This document shows, piece by piece, positions 14,829-21,212 of a stretch of 21,212 nt of DNA. Under the pieces are notes generated by a model. That model worked only from the letters and a program-made list of their open reading frames with translations. It had not been told where the DNA came from and made no database searches. The stretch is from Rhodoferax sp. GTDB lineage: Bacteria > Pseudomonadota > Gammaproteobacteria > Burkholderiales > Burkholderiaceae_C. Location of the stretch: contig JAQSDS010000389.1 in assembly GCA_029946045.1 (NCBI GenBank), forward strand, positions 1 to 21,212. The letters are read 5' to 3'. Made by a program: the position numbers and the translations under genes. The number at the start of each line of letters is the position of its first letter. Position 1 is the stretch's first letter.

Positions 14829-15359
14829 TTACTTTTTAGGGGCGGCTAGCGTACCGCGAAACGTGGTGCGGATCAACTGTTGGGACTGGGCGCTGTCCCA
14901 GTCGCGCGCACCGACAATCTTGCTCAGCACCCGGCCCTGGGCGTCGACCAGCAGCGTCAGCGGCAGGTGCTTGGCCCCGAGCATGTTTTCCAGTTCCAAT
15001 TGGCGGTCAATGTAATGGTTCAGGGTGGCATGGCTTTTGGTCAGGAAGGCCTTGGCCGCTTGCGGGTAGTCATCGGTCGAGATCCCGATCACGGTGAGTT
15101 GCAGGCCCAGCTCGCTCCAGGCCAGCCGCTCCAGCGAGCCCATTTCCGCGATACAGGGCGGACACCAGCTGGCCCAGACGTTGATGATCAGGGGCTTGCC
15201 GCGAAAAGCCGAGATCTTTCGGTCCGGGCCGTTAAGCCCAAGCATCGTGGCCTCGCGCAACACACTGCCCACGGCCACTTCGCCGGGGGTTTGGGCGTGC
15301 CCAGGGGCACCCAGGCTCAGGCCAAGTAGCAGGACGATGCTGGCAAGGACGGCGCGCAT
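14829..15359 (-). CDS. TlpA/ResA-like thiol-disulfide oxidoreductase
   Basis: Exported thioredoxin-fold protein of 176 residues. Residues 1-22 are a signal peptide (MRAVLASIVLLLGLSLGAPGHA). The redox site WASWCPPC has its cysteines at residues 66 and 69. It is followed by a typical TlpA helix (IAEMGSLERLA), VIGISTDD, the cis-proline loop HLPLTLLVD, and GRVLSKIVGARDWDS. Such proteins reduce disulfides in the periplasm, often during cytochrome c maturation. No cytochrome gene is nearby. The ATG overlaps the TGA of the upstream isomerase/hydratase gene by one base (TGATG), so translation is coupled to a catabolic enzyme, an odd pairing of a periplasmic redox protein with cytosolic beta-oxidation. 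Confidence 0.92.
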   Translation of the reverse strand: MRAVLASIVLLLGLSLGAPGHAQTPGEVAVGSVLREATMLGLNGPDRKISAFRGKPLIINVWASWCPPCIAEMGSLERLAWSELGLQLTVIGISTDDYPQAAKAFLTKSHATLNHYIDRQLELENMLGAKHLPLTLLVDAQGRVLSKIVGARDWDSAQSQQLIRTTFRGTLAAPKK

Positions 15360-16135
15360 CAGAAGGCACTGAAGTCGGGTTTGCGTTTTTCCATGAACGC
15401 GGCAAAGGCTTCCTGCGCCGCGGGCTCGGCCAGCATCTGGCCAAACAGCGTGCCTTCTTCGGCCATGCGCTGGGCGACCAGCTCGGCCTGCCCCTGCTTC
15501 ATCAGGCGTTTGCTGGCCAGCAGCGAGGCCATGGGTTTGGCAGCCAGTTTTTGCGCCTGGCGCTGGGCCAGTGCGTTGGCCTCGGCCGGGGGCACGATGC
15601 GGCTGATCAGGCCCATCTCCAAGGCGGCTTCGGCCATGAAGGGCTCGCCCAGCAGCAGCGCCTCGGCGGCTCGGCCGTAACCCATGCGCTGCGGCGCCAG
15701 CAGGCTGCTGGCCGCTTCAGGGCAGACCCCCAAGTTCACAAAGGGCATGGAAAAGGCCGCGTTATCGCCGGCATAGACCAGGTCGCAATGGAACAGCATG
15801 GTGGTGCCAATGCCCACCGCCGGTCCGCACACCGAGGCCACAATGGGCTTGGTGAAGCTGCTGATGGCGCGCATGAAGCGAAATACTGGCGCGTCCAGGG
15901 TGGTGGGCGGTGTTTGCAGAAAATCGGCAATGTCGTTGCCGGCGCTGAAAATGGTCTCGTGGCCCTGGATCACCAGCACCCGCACGGACGGGTCGGCCTG
16001 CGCCTGGTCCAGCACATCGGCCATGCCGGCGTACATGGCGGTGGTAAACGAGTTCTTTTTGGCAACCCGATGGATCGTGAGGGTGGTGACACCGCCAGCG
16101 GTGTCGATCAGGAGGTCAGCGGTCAAATTTTTCAT
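15359..16135 (-). CDS. Crotonase-fold enzyme, probable delta3,delta2-enoyl-CoA isomerase
   Basis: Cytosolic crotonase-superfamily enzyme of 258 residues. The oxyanion-hole segments FSAGNDIADF (residues 63-72) and CGPAVGIGTTM (103-113) are present. Aligned by eye to rat crotonase, both catalytic glutamates are replaced: E144 by T112 and E164 by F132. Instead there is E140 in NLGVCPEAASS, the place where peroxisomal Eci/PECI-type isomerases hold their catalytic base. I therefore favour isomerisation of 3-enoyl-CoA to 2-enoyl-CoA, feeding unsaturated chains into the cycle, over simple hydration. Automated annotation would probably say enoyl-CoA hydratase. The frame is open to 16246, but that overlaps the thiolase gene; ATG 16135 lies 19 bp after the thiolase stop. 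Its stop overlaps the TlpA start. Confidence 0.88.
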   Translation of the reverse strand: MKNLTADLLIDTAGGVTTLTIHRVAKKNSFTTAMYAGMADVLDQAQADPSVRVLVIQGHETIFSAGNDIADFLQTPPTTLDAPVFRFMRAISSFTKPIVASVCGPAVGIGTTMLFHCDLVYAGDNAAFSMPFVNLGVCPEAASSLLAPQRMGYGRAAEALLLGEPFMAEAALEMGLISRIVPPAEANALAQRQAQKLAAKPMASLLASKRLMKQGQAELVAQRMAEEGTLFGQMLAEPAAQEAFAAFMEKRKPDFSAF

Positions 16136-16154
16136 GGGCCATAGGTTAGCAGAC

Positions 16155-17351
16155 TCAGACGCGCTCAAAGATACCGGCGGCGCCCTGGCCCATGCCGATG
16201 CACATGGTGACCATGCCGTATTTGCCCTGGGTGCGCTGCAGCGCATGGATCAGGGTGGCCGCGCGAATGGCGCCGGTGGCGCCCAGTGGGTGGCCCAAAG
16301 CAATGGCCCCACCCATCGGATTCACCTTGGCCGGGTCCAGCCCCAGCGTGTTGATGACCGCCAGCGACTGCGCGGCAAAGGCTTCGTTGAGCTCGATCCA
16401 GTCCATTTGGTCCAGCGTCAAACCGGCATGGCGCAGTGCCACCGGAATCGCCTCGATCGGACCAATGCCCATGAACTGCGGCGGCACCCCTTTGGCGGCA
16501 AAACTGACAAAACGTGCCAGCGGCTTCAGGCCAAACTGCTTGACCGCTTTTTCACTGGCCAGAATCAGGGCACCTGCACCGTCCGAGGTTTGGGAGCTGT
16601 TGCCCGCCGTGACCGTGCCACGCGCGGCAAACGGATTTTTCAGCTTGGCCAAACCTTCGAGCGAGGTGTCAGCGCGTGCGCCCTCGTCCAGCGTCACCAC
16701 ACGTTTTTTCTCGATGACTTCACCGGTGGCCAGGTTGGGTGAGCGGTCGGTGACCTCGATGGGCGTGGTCTCGGCGGTGAAATAACCCGCTGCTTGCGCT
16801 GCCAGCGCCCGCTGGTGCGACTGCAGCGCAAAGGCATCTTGCGCTTCGCGGCTGACTTTCCACTGGGTCGCCACTTTTTCGGCGGTCAGACCCATGCCGT
16901 AAGCAATGCCGATGTCTTCGTCACGCTCGAACATCAGCGGTGAAAACGACGGCGCGTTGCCAGTCATCGGCACCATGCTCATGCTCTCTGCACCGGCGGC
17001 GATCATCACGTCAGCCTCGCCCACGCGAATCCGGTCAGCGGCCATCTGGATCGCTGTGACGCCCGAGGCGCAAAACCGATTGATGGTGACACCGCCCACA
17101 CTCACCGGCAAGCCCGCCAGCACGGCGCCAATGCGGGCAATGTTCAGGCCCTGCGGACCTTCGGGAATGGCACAGCCGCAGACAATGTCTTCTATTGCCG
17201 CGGGGTCCAGCCCCGGCACCTGCGCCAAAGCCGACTGCAGCACCTTGACCAGCAGGTCGTCTGGCCGGGTGTTGCGGAAATAGCCGCGGTGCGATTTGCC
17301 AATGGGGCTGCGTGTGGCCGCGACGATGTAGGCTTCTTGAATTTGTTTCAT
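16155..17351 (-). CDS. Acetyl-CoA acyltransferase (thiolase)
   Basis: Thiolase of 398 residues, the normal family length. It cleaves 3-ketoacyl-CoA with CoA in the last step of beta-oxidation, or condenses two acetyl-CoA. All catalytic residues are visible: nucleophile C94 (INRFCASG), H354 (GGAIALGHPLGATG) and C384 (TMCIGMGQG), plus the NEAFAAQ motif. CIGMGQG in place of the commoner CIGGGQG occurs in many betaproteobacterial members. The context with hydroxyacyl-CoA dehydrogenase and acyl-CoA dehydrogenase favours the degradative role (FadA-like). AAGAG seven bases before the ATG may serve as ribosome-binding site. A 175-bp gap with a large palindrome separates it from the upstream dehydrogenase/hydratase gene, so its expression may be tuned separately. 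Confidence 0.94.
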   Translation of the reverse strand: MKQIQEAYIVAATRSPIGKSHRGYFRNTRPDDLLVKVLQSALAQVPGLDPAAIEDIVCGCAIPEGPQGLNIARIGAVLAGLPVSVGGVTINRFCASGVTAIQMAADRIRVGEADVMIAAGAESMSMVPMTGNAPSFSPLMFERDEDIGIAYGMGLTAEKVATQWKVSREAQDAFALQSHQRALAAQAAGYFTAETTPIEVTDRSPNLATGEVIEKKRVVTLDEGARADTSLEGLAKLKNPFAARGTVTAGNSSQTSDGAGALILASEKAVKQFGLKPLARFVSFAAKGVPPQFMGIGPIEAIPVALRHAGLTLDQMDWIELNEAFAAQSLAVINTLGLDPAKVNPMGGAIALGHPLGATGAIRAATLIHALQRTQGKYGMVTMCIGMGQGAAGIFERV

Positions 17352-17384
17352 GGTGACTCTTTTCTATGACAGTCGAAGGTAAAT

Positions 17385-17405
17385 AGTCGAACGAAGTTCG
17401 TGACT
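17385..17405. repeat. Small hairpin beside the 94-bp palindrome
   Basis: CGAAC (17388-17392), loop GAA, GTTCG (17396-17400), flanked by AGTC (17385-17388) and GACT (17402-17405), which can extend the stem past a small bulge. The 7-mer AGTCGAA also occurs at 17371-17377, 14 bp earlier. It may belong to the same repetitive element as the larger palindrome. Confidence 0.5.
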
Positions 17406-17420
17406 GAGCAAGCGTAGCGA

Positions 17421-17514
17421 GCGGCTTTCAGGCTAGGCGGACGGCGCGCAGCAACCGGAACGTACTTCTGTACGTGAGGATTGCGAGCACCGGATAACGA
17501 CGCATGAAAGCCGC
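17421..17514. repeat. 94-bp interrupted palindrome between the dehydrogenase/hydratase and thiolase genes
   Basis: Perfect 10-bp outer arms GCGGCTTTCA (17421-17430) and TGAAAGCCGC (17505-17514). A perfect 6-bp inner stem ACGTAC/GTACGT (17460-17475) carries a TTCT loop. GCAA/TTGC (17451-17454 and 17481-17484) also pairs. All three stems share one centre, so a single large hairpin can form in RNA or single-stranded DNA. There is no T run, so it is not a simple terminator. It resembles the intergenic repetitive palindromes seen in Comamonadaceae chromosomes, but I cannot count copies here. Confidence 0.7.
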
Positions 17515-17526
17515 GCAGTAGCTTGA

Positions 17527-19947
17527 TCAGTTACGAACCGGCTTGCCGTTTTGCATCATTCCCATGATGCGTTCTTGTGTTTTCGGGTTGCCCAGCAAGG
17601 TGCCAAAGGCCTGGCGCTCCAGGGTCATCAGGTAGTCCTCGTCGACCAGACTGCCGGCATCGACATCGCCACCACAGACCACCCAGGCAATCTGGCAGCC
17701 GATGAAATAGTCGTACGCACTGATGAAACCGCCGTCGCGCATGTTGACCAGGCTGCCCTTGATGGTGGCCAGGCCGCTGCGGCCCGCCACGGCAAATTGG
17801 CGCTTGAGCGGGGCCCGGTAACCACTGTCAAACATGGCGCGGGCCTCATTGAGGGCGACAAACAGCAGCTCGTCCTTGTGCGGCACGATCACGTCGCCAT
17901 CCAGCAGGTAGCCCAGCTTGCGTGACTCATGGGCACTGGTGCCGACCTTGGCCATGGCGGCTGCCGTGAAGCCCTCAGACAGGAAGGGCAGCAGGTCTTT
18001 GCCGGTTGACAGCGCCGCGTTTTCTGCCGCGCGCCGGGCAATGTAGGCCAGGCCGCCGCCGCCGGGCACCAGGCCCACACCGACCTCGACCAGACCCATG
18101 TAACTTTCCATCGCCACCACGCGCCGGGCGCTGTAGGCGGCCAGTTCGCAGCCGCCGCCCAGTGCCAGACCACGCACGGCTGATACCACCGGCACATTGG
18201 CGTAGCGCAGCTTCAGCATGGCCTGCTGCATCTCGTATTCGGCAGCTTCAATGGCCTTGACGCCGCCGGTCATGAACGCCGGCAGCATGGCTTGCAGGTC
18301 GGCACCGGCAGAAAACACCTCGTCGTTGGACCAGATCACCAGGCCTTTGTACTGGTCTTCGGCCAACGCCAAACCTTGCAGCAGGCCGGCGATCACGTCC
18401 GGGCCGATCGCGTGCATTTTGGTCTTGATGCTGGCAATCACCACGCTACCGGAGGGGCTGGCTGTGTCGGCATCAAGCGTCCACAGGCGGATGGCATCGT
18501 CCTCGAACAAGGTGGTGCCGGCCTTGGCAGGCGAGGGCGCCTGCGCGCCCAACACCGTCTCGGGGAAGTGCTGGCGGTCGTACACCGGCAACTGGCGCAC
18601 CGGAACAAACTGGCCTGTTGAAGGGTTCCACGAGCCTTGCGGCGTGTGCACGCCACCCGCATCGGCGACGGGCCCCTTGAACACCCAATCGGGCAACGGC
18701 GCGTTGCACAGTGCTTTGCCCGCGTCGATGTCTTGTTTGACCATATTTGCCACGGTCAGCCAGCCGGCTTCTTGCCAGAGTTCGAACGGGCCCTGCTTCA
18801 TGCCGAAGCCCCAGCGCATACAAAAGTCGACGTCACGCGCGTTGTCGGCAATGGTGCCCAGATGCACGGCGGCGTAATGGAAGGCGTTGCGCAAAATCGC
18901 CCACAGGAATTGGCCCTGCGCGCCCTCAGCGTTGCGCAGCAGTTGCAGTCGCTCGGCGGCGGGCTTTTTCAGCATGCGGGCATAGACCTCGTCGGCCTTT
19001 TCGCCACCCGGTACATAAGCCTTGGTTTTGAGGTCAAAACGCAAGATGTCGCGGCCGACCTTCTTGAAAAAACCGGCCTTGGCTTTTTGACCCAGGTGGC
19101 CCATGTCGATCAGGGTTTGGAGCACTTCGGGGGTAGCAAAGCTGGCGTAAAACGGATCGGTCGCCAGGCTCAATGTGTTTTGCAGCGTTTTGATGACGTG
19201 GGCCATGGTGTCCAGGCCCACCACGTCGGCGGTGCGGAAGGTGCCCGAGCTGGCACGCCCCAGTTTCTTGCCGGTCAGGTCATCGACCACGTCATAGCTC
19301 AGACCAAAGTTTTCCACCTCTTTCATGGTGGCCAGCATGCCCGCCACCCCGACCCGGTTGGCAATGAAATTGGGCGTGTCCTTGGCGCGCACCACGCCCT
19401 TGCCTAGCTTGCTGGTGACAAAAGCTTCGAGCTGGTCGAGGATGTGTGATTCGGTGGTGGGCGTGTCAATGAGTTCCACCAGCAGCATGTAACGCGGTGG
19501 GTTGAAAAAGTGGATGCCACAAAAGCGTGGTTTGATTTCCTCGGGCAGCACCTCGCTTAATTGGGTGATGGACAGTCCCGAGGTGTTGGACGCGACGATG
19601 GCGTGCGGCGCGACAAAGGGCGCAATTTTTTTGTACAGGTCCAGTTTCCAGTCCATGCGCTCGGCAATGGCCTCGATGATGAGGTCACAGTCTTTGAGCA
19701 GTTCCATGTGCTCTTCGTAGTTGGCCTGTTGGATCAGCGCGGCATCTCCGGTGACGCCCAGCGGTGATGGTTTTAACTTTTTGAGACCGTCCACGGCACG
19801 GGTCACGATGCCGTTTTTCGGGCCTTCCTTGGCGGGCAAATCAAACAAGATGACCGGCACTTTGCAATTGACCAGATGCGCGGCAATTTGCGCGCCCATC
19901 ACACCAGCGCCGAGCACGGCGACTTTTTTGACATTAAAACGAGTCAT
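17527..19947 (-). CDS. Fused 3-hydroxyacyl-CoA dehydrogenase / enoyl-CoA hydratase (FadN-like order)
   Basis: Bifunctional beta-oxidation enzyme of 806 residues. The N-terminal dehydrogenase has the NAD-binding glycines G13, G15 and G18 (VLGAGVMGAQIA), EAIAER at 92-97, SNTSGLS, and catalytic H146/E158 (GIHFFNPPRYMLLVELI) with the family's 12-residue spacing. The hydratase domain (~residues 490-690) keeps both crotonase glutamates, E601 (GGGCELA) and E621 (LVEVGVGLVPGGGG), 20 apart as in crotonase. The dehydrogenase-first order is that of Bacillus FadN, not of E. coli FadB, where the hydratase comes first. AAGGAA seven bases before the ATG supports the start. It lies 23 bp after the acyl-CoA dehydrogenase gene. 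Both active sites appear intact, so it should hydrate 2-enoyl-CoA and oxidise the 3-hydroxy product. Confidence 0.94.
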   Translation of the reverse strand: MTRFNVKKVAVLGAGVMGAQIAAHLVNCKVPVILFDLPAKEGPKNGIVTRAVDGLKKLKPSPLGVTGDAALIQQANYEEHMELLKDCDLIIEAIAERMDWKLDLYKKIAPFVAPHAIVASNTSGLSITQLSEVLPEEIKPRFCGIHFFNPPRYMLLVELIDTPTTESHILDQLEAFVTSKLGKGVVRAKDTPNFIANRVGVAGMLATMKEVENFGLSYDVVDDLTGKKLGRASSGTFRTADVVGLDTMAHVIKTLQNTLSLATDPFYASFATPEVLQTLIDMGHLGQKAKAGFFKKVGRDILRFDLKTKAYVPGGEKADEVYARMLKKPAAERLQLLRNAEGAQGQFLWAILRNAFHYAAVHLGTIADNARDVDFCMRWGFGMKQGPFELWQEAGWLTVANMVKQDIDAGKALCNAPLPDWVFKGPVADAGGVHTPQGSWNPSTGQFVPVRQLPVYDRQHFPETVLGAQAPSPAKAGTTLFEDDAIRLWTLDADTASPSGSVVIASIKTKMHAIGPDVIAGLLQGLALAEDQYKGLVIWSNDEVFSAGADLQAMLPAFMTGGVKAIEAAEYEMQQAMLKLRYANVPVVSAVRGLALGGGCELAAYSARRVVAMESYMGLVEVGVGLVPGGGGLAYIARRAAENAALSTGKDLLPFLSEGFTAAAMAKVGTSAHESRKLGYLLDGDVIVPHKDELLFVALNEARAMFDSGYRAPLKRQFAVAGRSGLATIKGSLVNMRDGGFISAYDYFIGCQIAWVVCGGDVDAGSLVDEDYLMTLERQAFGTLLGNPKTQERIMGMMQNGKPVRN

Positions 19948-19970
19948 GTTCTATTTCCTTGAGTGATTGA

Positions 19971-21212
19971 TCAGGCCAGTGCCGCATCGGTGTCCATGAG
20001 CACTTGACTGCCCGTGCGTGCGGTGCGCATCAGGGTGGCGGTCTCGGGGAACAATTTGGCAAAGTAAAAGCGCGCGGTCTGCAGCTTGGCTACATAAAAC
20101 GGATCGGCATTGCCGGCAGCTATCTGGCGCAAGGCCACCTGCGCCATGCGCGCCCAGAAGTAGCCAAACACCATGTGACCCGCCACACGCAGGTAGTCCA
20201 CGGCGGCTGCGCCCACCTCGTCAGGATTCTGGAAACCCTTGAAGCCGAGCTCGGTGGTGAACTTGGTCATTTGATCGCCCAAAATGGCGATCGGGGTGAT
20301 GAACTCAGCCATCTTTTCGTTGACACCTTCCTCTGCCACCAGCGCGCCGATCAGCTTGCCGAACCGCTTGAGCGTGGCACCGTTGTTGGAAAGAACCTTG
20401 CGGCCCAGCAGGTCCAGGCTCTGGATCGTGTTGGTTCCCTCGTAAATCATGTTGATACGGGCGTCGCGCACAAACTGCTCCATGCCCCATTCCTTAATGT
20501 AGCCGTGACCACCAAACACCTGCAGGCAAGCCGAAGTGGCGGTCCATCCGTTGTCGGTGATGAAGGCCTTGACGATAGGCGTCAGCATGGCCAGCAATTC
20601 GCCCGACTCCTTGCGCACTGCCTCGTCGGGGTGGTGGTACTCTTTTTCCAGCAGCATGGAGCTGAAGCACATCAGGGCGCGGCCGCCTTCGGCATAGGCC
20701 TTGGCAGTGAGCAGCATCTTACGTACATCGGGGTGCACGATGATCGGGTCGGCCGCCTTGTCCCGGGCCTTGGGTCCGGTCAGGGAGCGCATCTGGAGCC
20801 GGTCCTTGGCGTAGGCCAGCGCATTCTGGTAAGCCACTTCGGTCAGGCCCAGCGACTGGTTGCCGACCCCCAGGCGCGCGGCGTTCATCATCACAAACAT
20901 GCCCTGCATGCCTTTGTTGGGCTGACCTACCAGCGTGCCCACCGCGCCGTCGAGCACGATTTGCGCGGTCGCATTCGACTTGATGCCCATCTTGTGTTCC
21001 AGGCCGCCGCAGTAAATGCCGTTACGCGCACCGAGCGAACCGTCGGCGTTAACCATGAATTTGGGCACGATAAACAGGCTCACGCCCTTGATGCCGGGGG
21101 GCGCATCGGGCAGGCGGGCCAGCACCAGGTGGATGATGTTGCTGGTCAGATCGTGTTCACCCGCGCTGATGAAGATCTTGCTGCCGGTGAGCTTGTAGCT
21201 GCCGTCGCCCTG
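19971..21212 (-). CDS. Acyl-CoA dehydrogenase, 5' end beyond the window
   Basis: FAD enzyme that makes the first double bond in beta-oxidation. The gene runs off the right edge, leaving 413 C-terminal residues; the reading frame is open without stop to base 21212. The visible part begins QGDGSYKLTGSKIFISAGEH, typical of the mid-domain sheet, and includes GVSLFIVPKF, GLTEVAYQNALAYAKDRLQM and FGGHGYIKEWGMEQFVRDAR. The catalytic glutamate lies in MIYEGTNTIQ (codon at 20439-20441), as in medium-chain dehydrogenases. After the core, about 130 residues form an extra helical C-terminal domain, as in long bacterial acyl-CoA dehydrogenases of about 600 residues. Length of the substrate chain cannot be judged. 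It is the most upstream visible gene of the minus-strand catabolic block. Confidence 0.95.
   Translation of the reverse strand, partial: QGDGSYKLTGSKIFISAGEHDLTSNIIHLVLARLPDAPPGIKGVSLFIVPKFMVNADGSLGARNGIYCGGLEHKMGIKSNATAQIVLDGAVGTLVGQPNKGMQGMFVMMNAARLGVGNQSLGLTEVAYQNALAYAKDRLQMRSLTGPKARDKAADPIIVHPDVRKMLLTAKAYAEGGRALMCFSSMLLEKEYHHPDEAVRKESGELLAMLTPIVKAFITDNGWTATSACLQVFGGHGYIKEWGMEQFVRDARINMIYEGTNTIQSLDLLGRKVLSNNGATLKRFGKLIGALVAEEGVNEKMAEFITPIAILGDQMTKFTTELGFKGFQNPDEVGAAAVDYLRVAGHMVFGYFWARMAQVALRQIAAGNADPFYVAKLQTARFYFAKLFPETATLMRTARTGSQVLMDTDAALA

Noticed and set aside
16136..16246. N-terminal extension of the crotonase-fold enzyme into the thiolase gene
   Set aside because: The extra 37 residues are an out-of-frame reading of the thiolase 3' end; ATG 16135 gives the usual family length.
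1..21212. CRISPR arrays, insertion sequences, prophage genes, toxin-antitoxin pairs or a defence island
   Set aside because: I found no evenly spaced repeats, transposase or integrase motifs, or recognisable defence proteins on either strand.

Overview
The window is a gene-dense, GC-rich stretch of about 21 kb from a bacterial chromosome. Protein families, gene order and codon use all point to a betaproteobacterium of the order Burkholderiales, most likely Comamonadaceae (Rhodoferax/Polaromonas-like). That placement is an inference from recognisable families, not from a marker-gene comparison. I see no prophage, insertion sequence, CRISPR array, plasmid function or rRNA. No stretch longer than 300 bases lacks a gene; the largest gaps are 3588-3832, 4904-5136 and 17352-17526.

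Left part (1-6525, + strand): adenine phosphoribosyltransferase (apt), a stand-alone J-domain protein, a protein of unknown function with a His/acid-rich tail, and two unknown proteins separated by a single base. tRNA-Ser(UGA) with its terminator follows, then a DMT/EamA-type permease with a very His-rich tail, then Xaa-Pro aminopeptidase (pepP).

Middle part (6534-13695): four minus-strand genes read in the order aldo/keto reductase, membrane-anchored unknown protein, LysR regulator (HypT-like) and dihydroorotase (pyrC), ending in a hairpin terminator. Two small plus-strand genes encode exported proteins, one RcnB-like and one Gly-rich. An Atm1-type ABC exporter on the minus strand is divergent from a YciA-type acyl-CoA thioesterase, with only 45 bp between the start codons.

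Right part (13696-21212, minus strand): a seven-gene block transcribed right to left. It starts with an acyl-CoA dehydrogenase cut by the window edge, then a fused 3-hydroxyacyl-CoA dehydrogenase/enoyl-CoA hydratase, a thiolase, a crotonase-fold enoyl-CoA isomerase/hydratase, a TlpA-like thioredoxin, a chalcone-isomerase-like secreted protein and a PaaI/YigI-like thioesterase. The first four cover a full beta-oxidation cycle plus handling of unsaturated acyl-CoA. The thioesterase could release free acids and CoA. The two exported proteins in between have no obvious catabolic role.

Most of the window is ordinary housekeeping and catabolism. The points most worth a second look are a symmetric 94-bp palindrome between the fused dehydrogenase/hydratase and the thiolase, a crotonase-fold enzyme whose glutamate pattern suggests isomerase, mirrored ribosome-binding sites between two divergent genes, a short in-frame insert-like segment in the LysR protein, and the coupled pair of unknown proteins near the left end.
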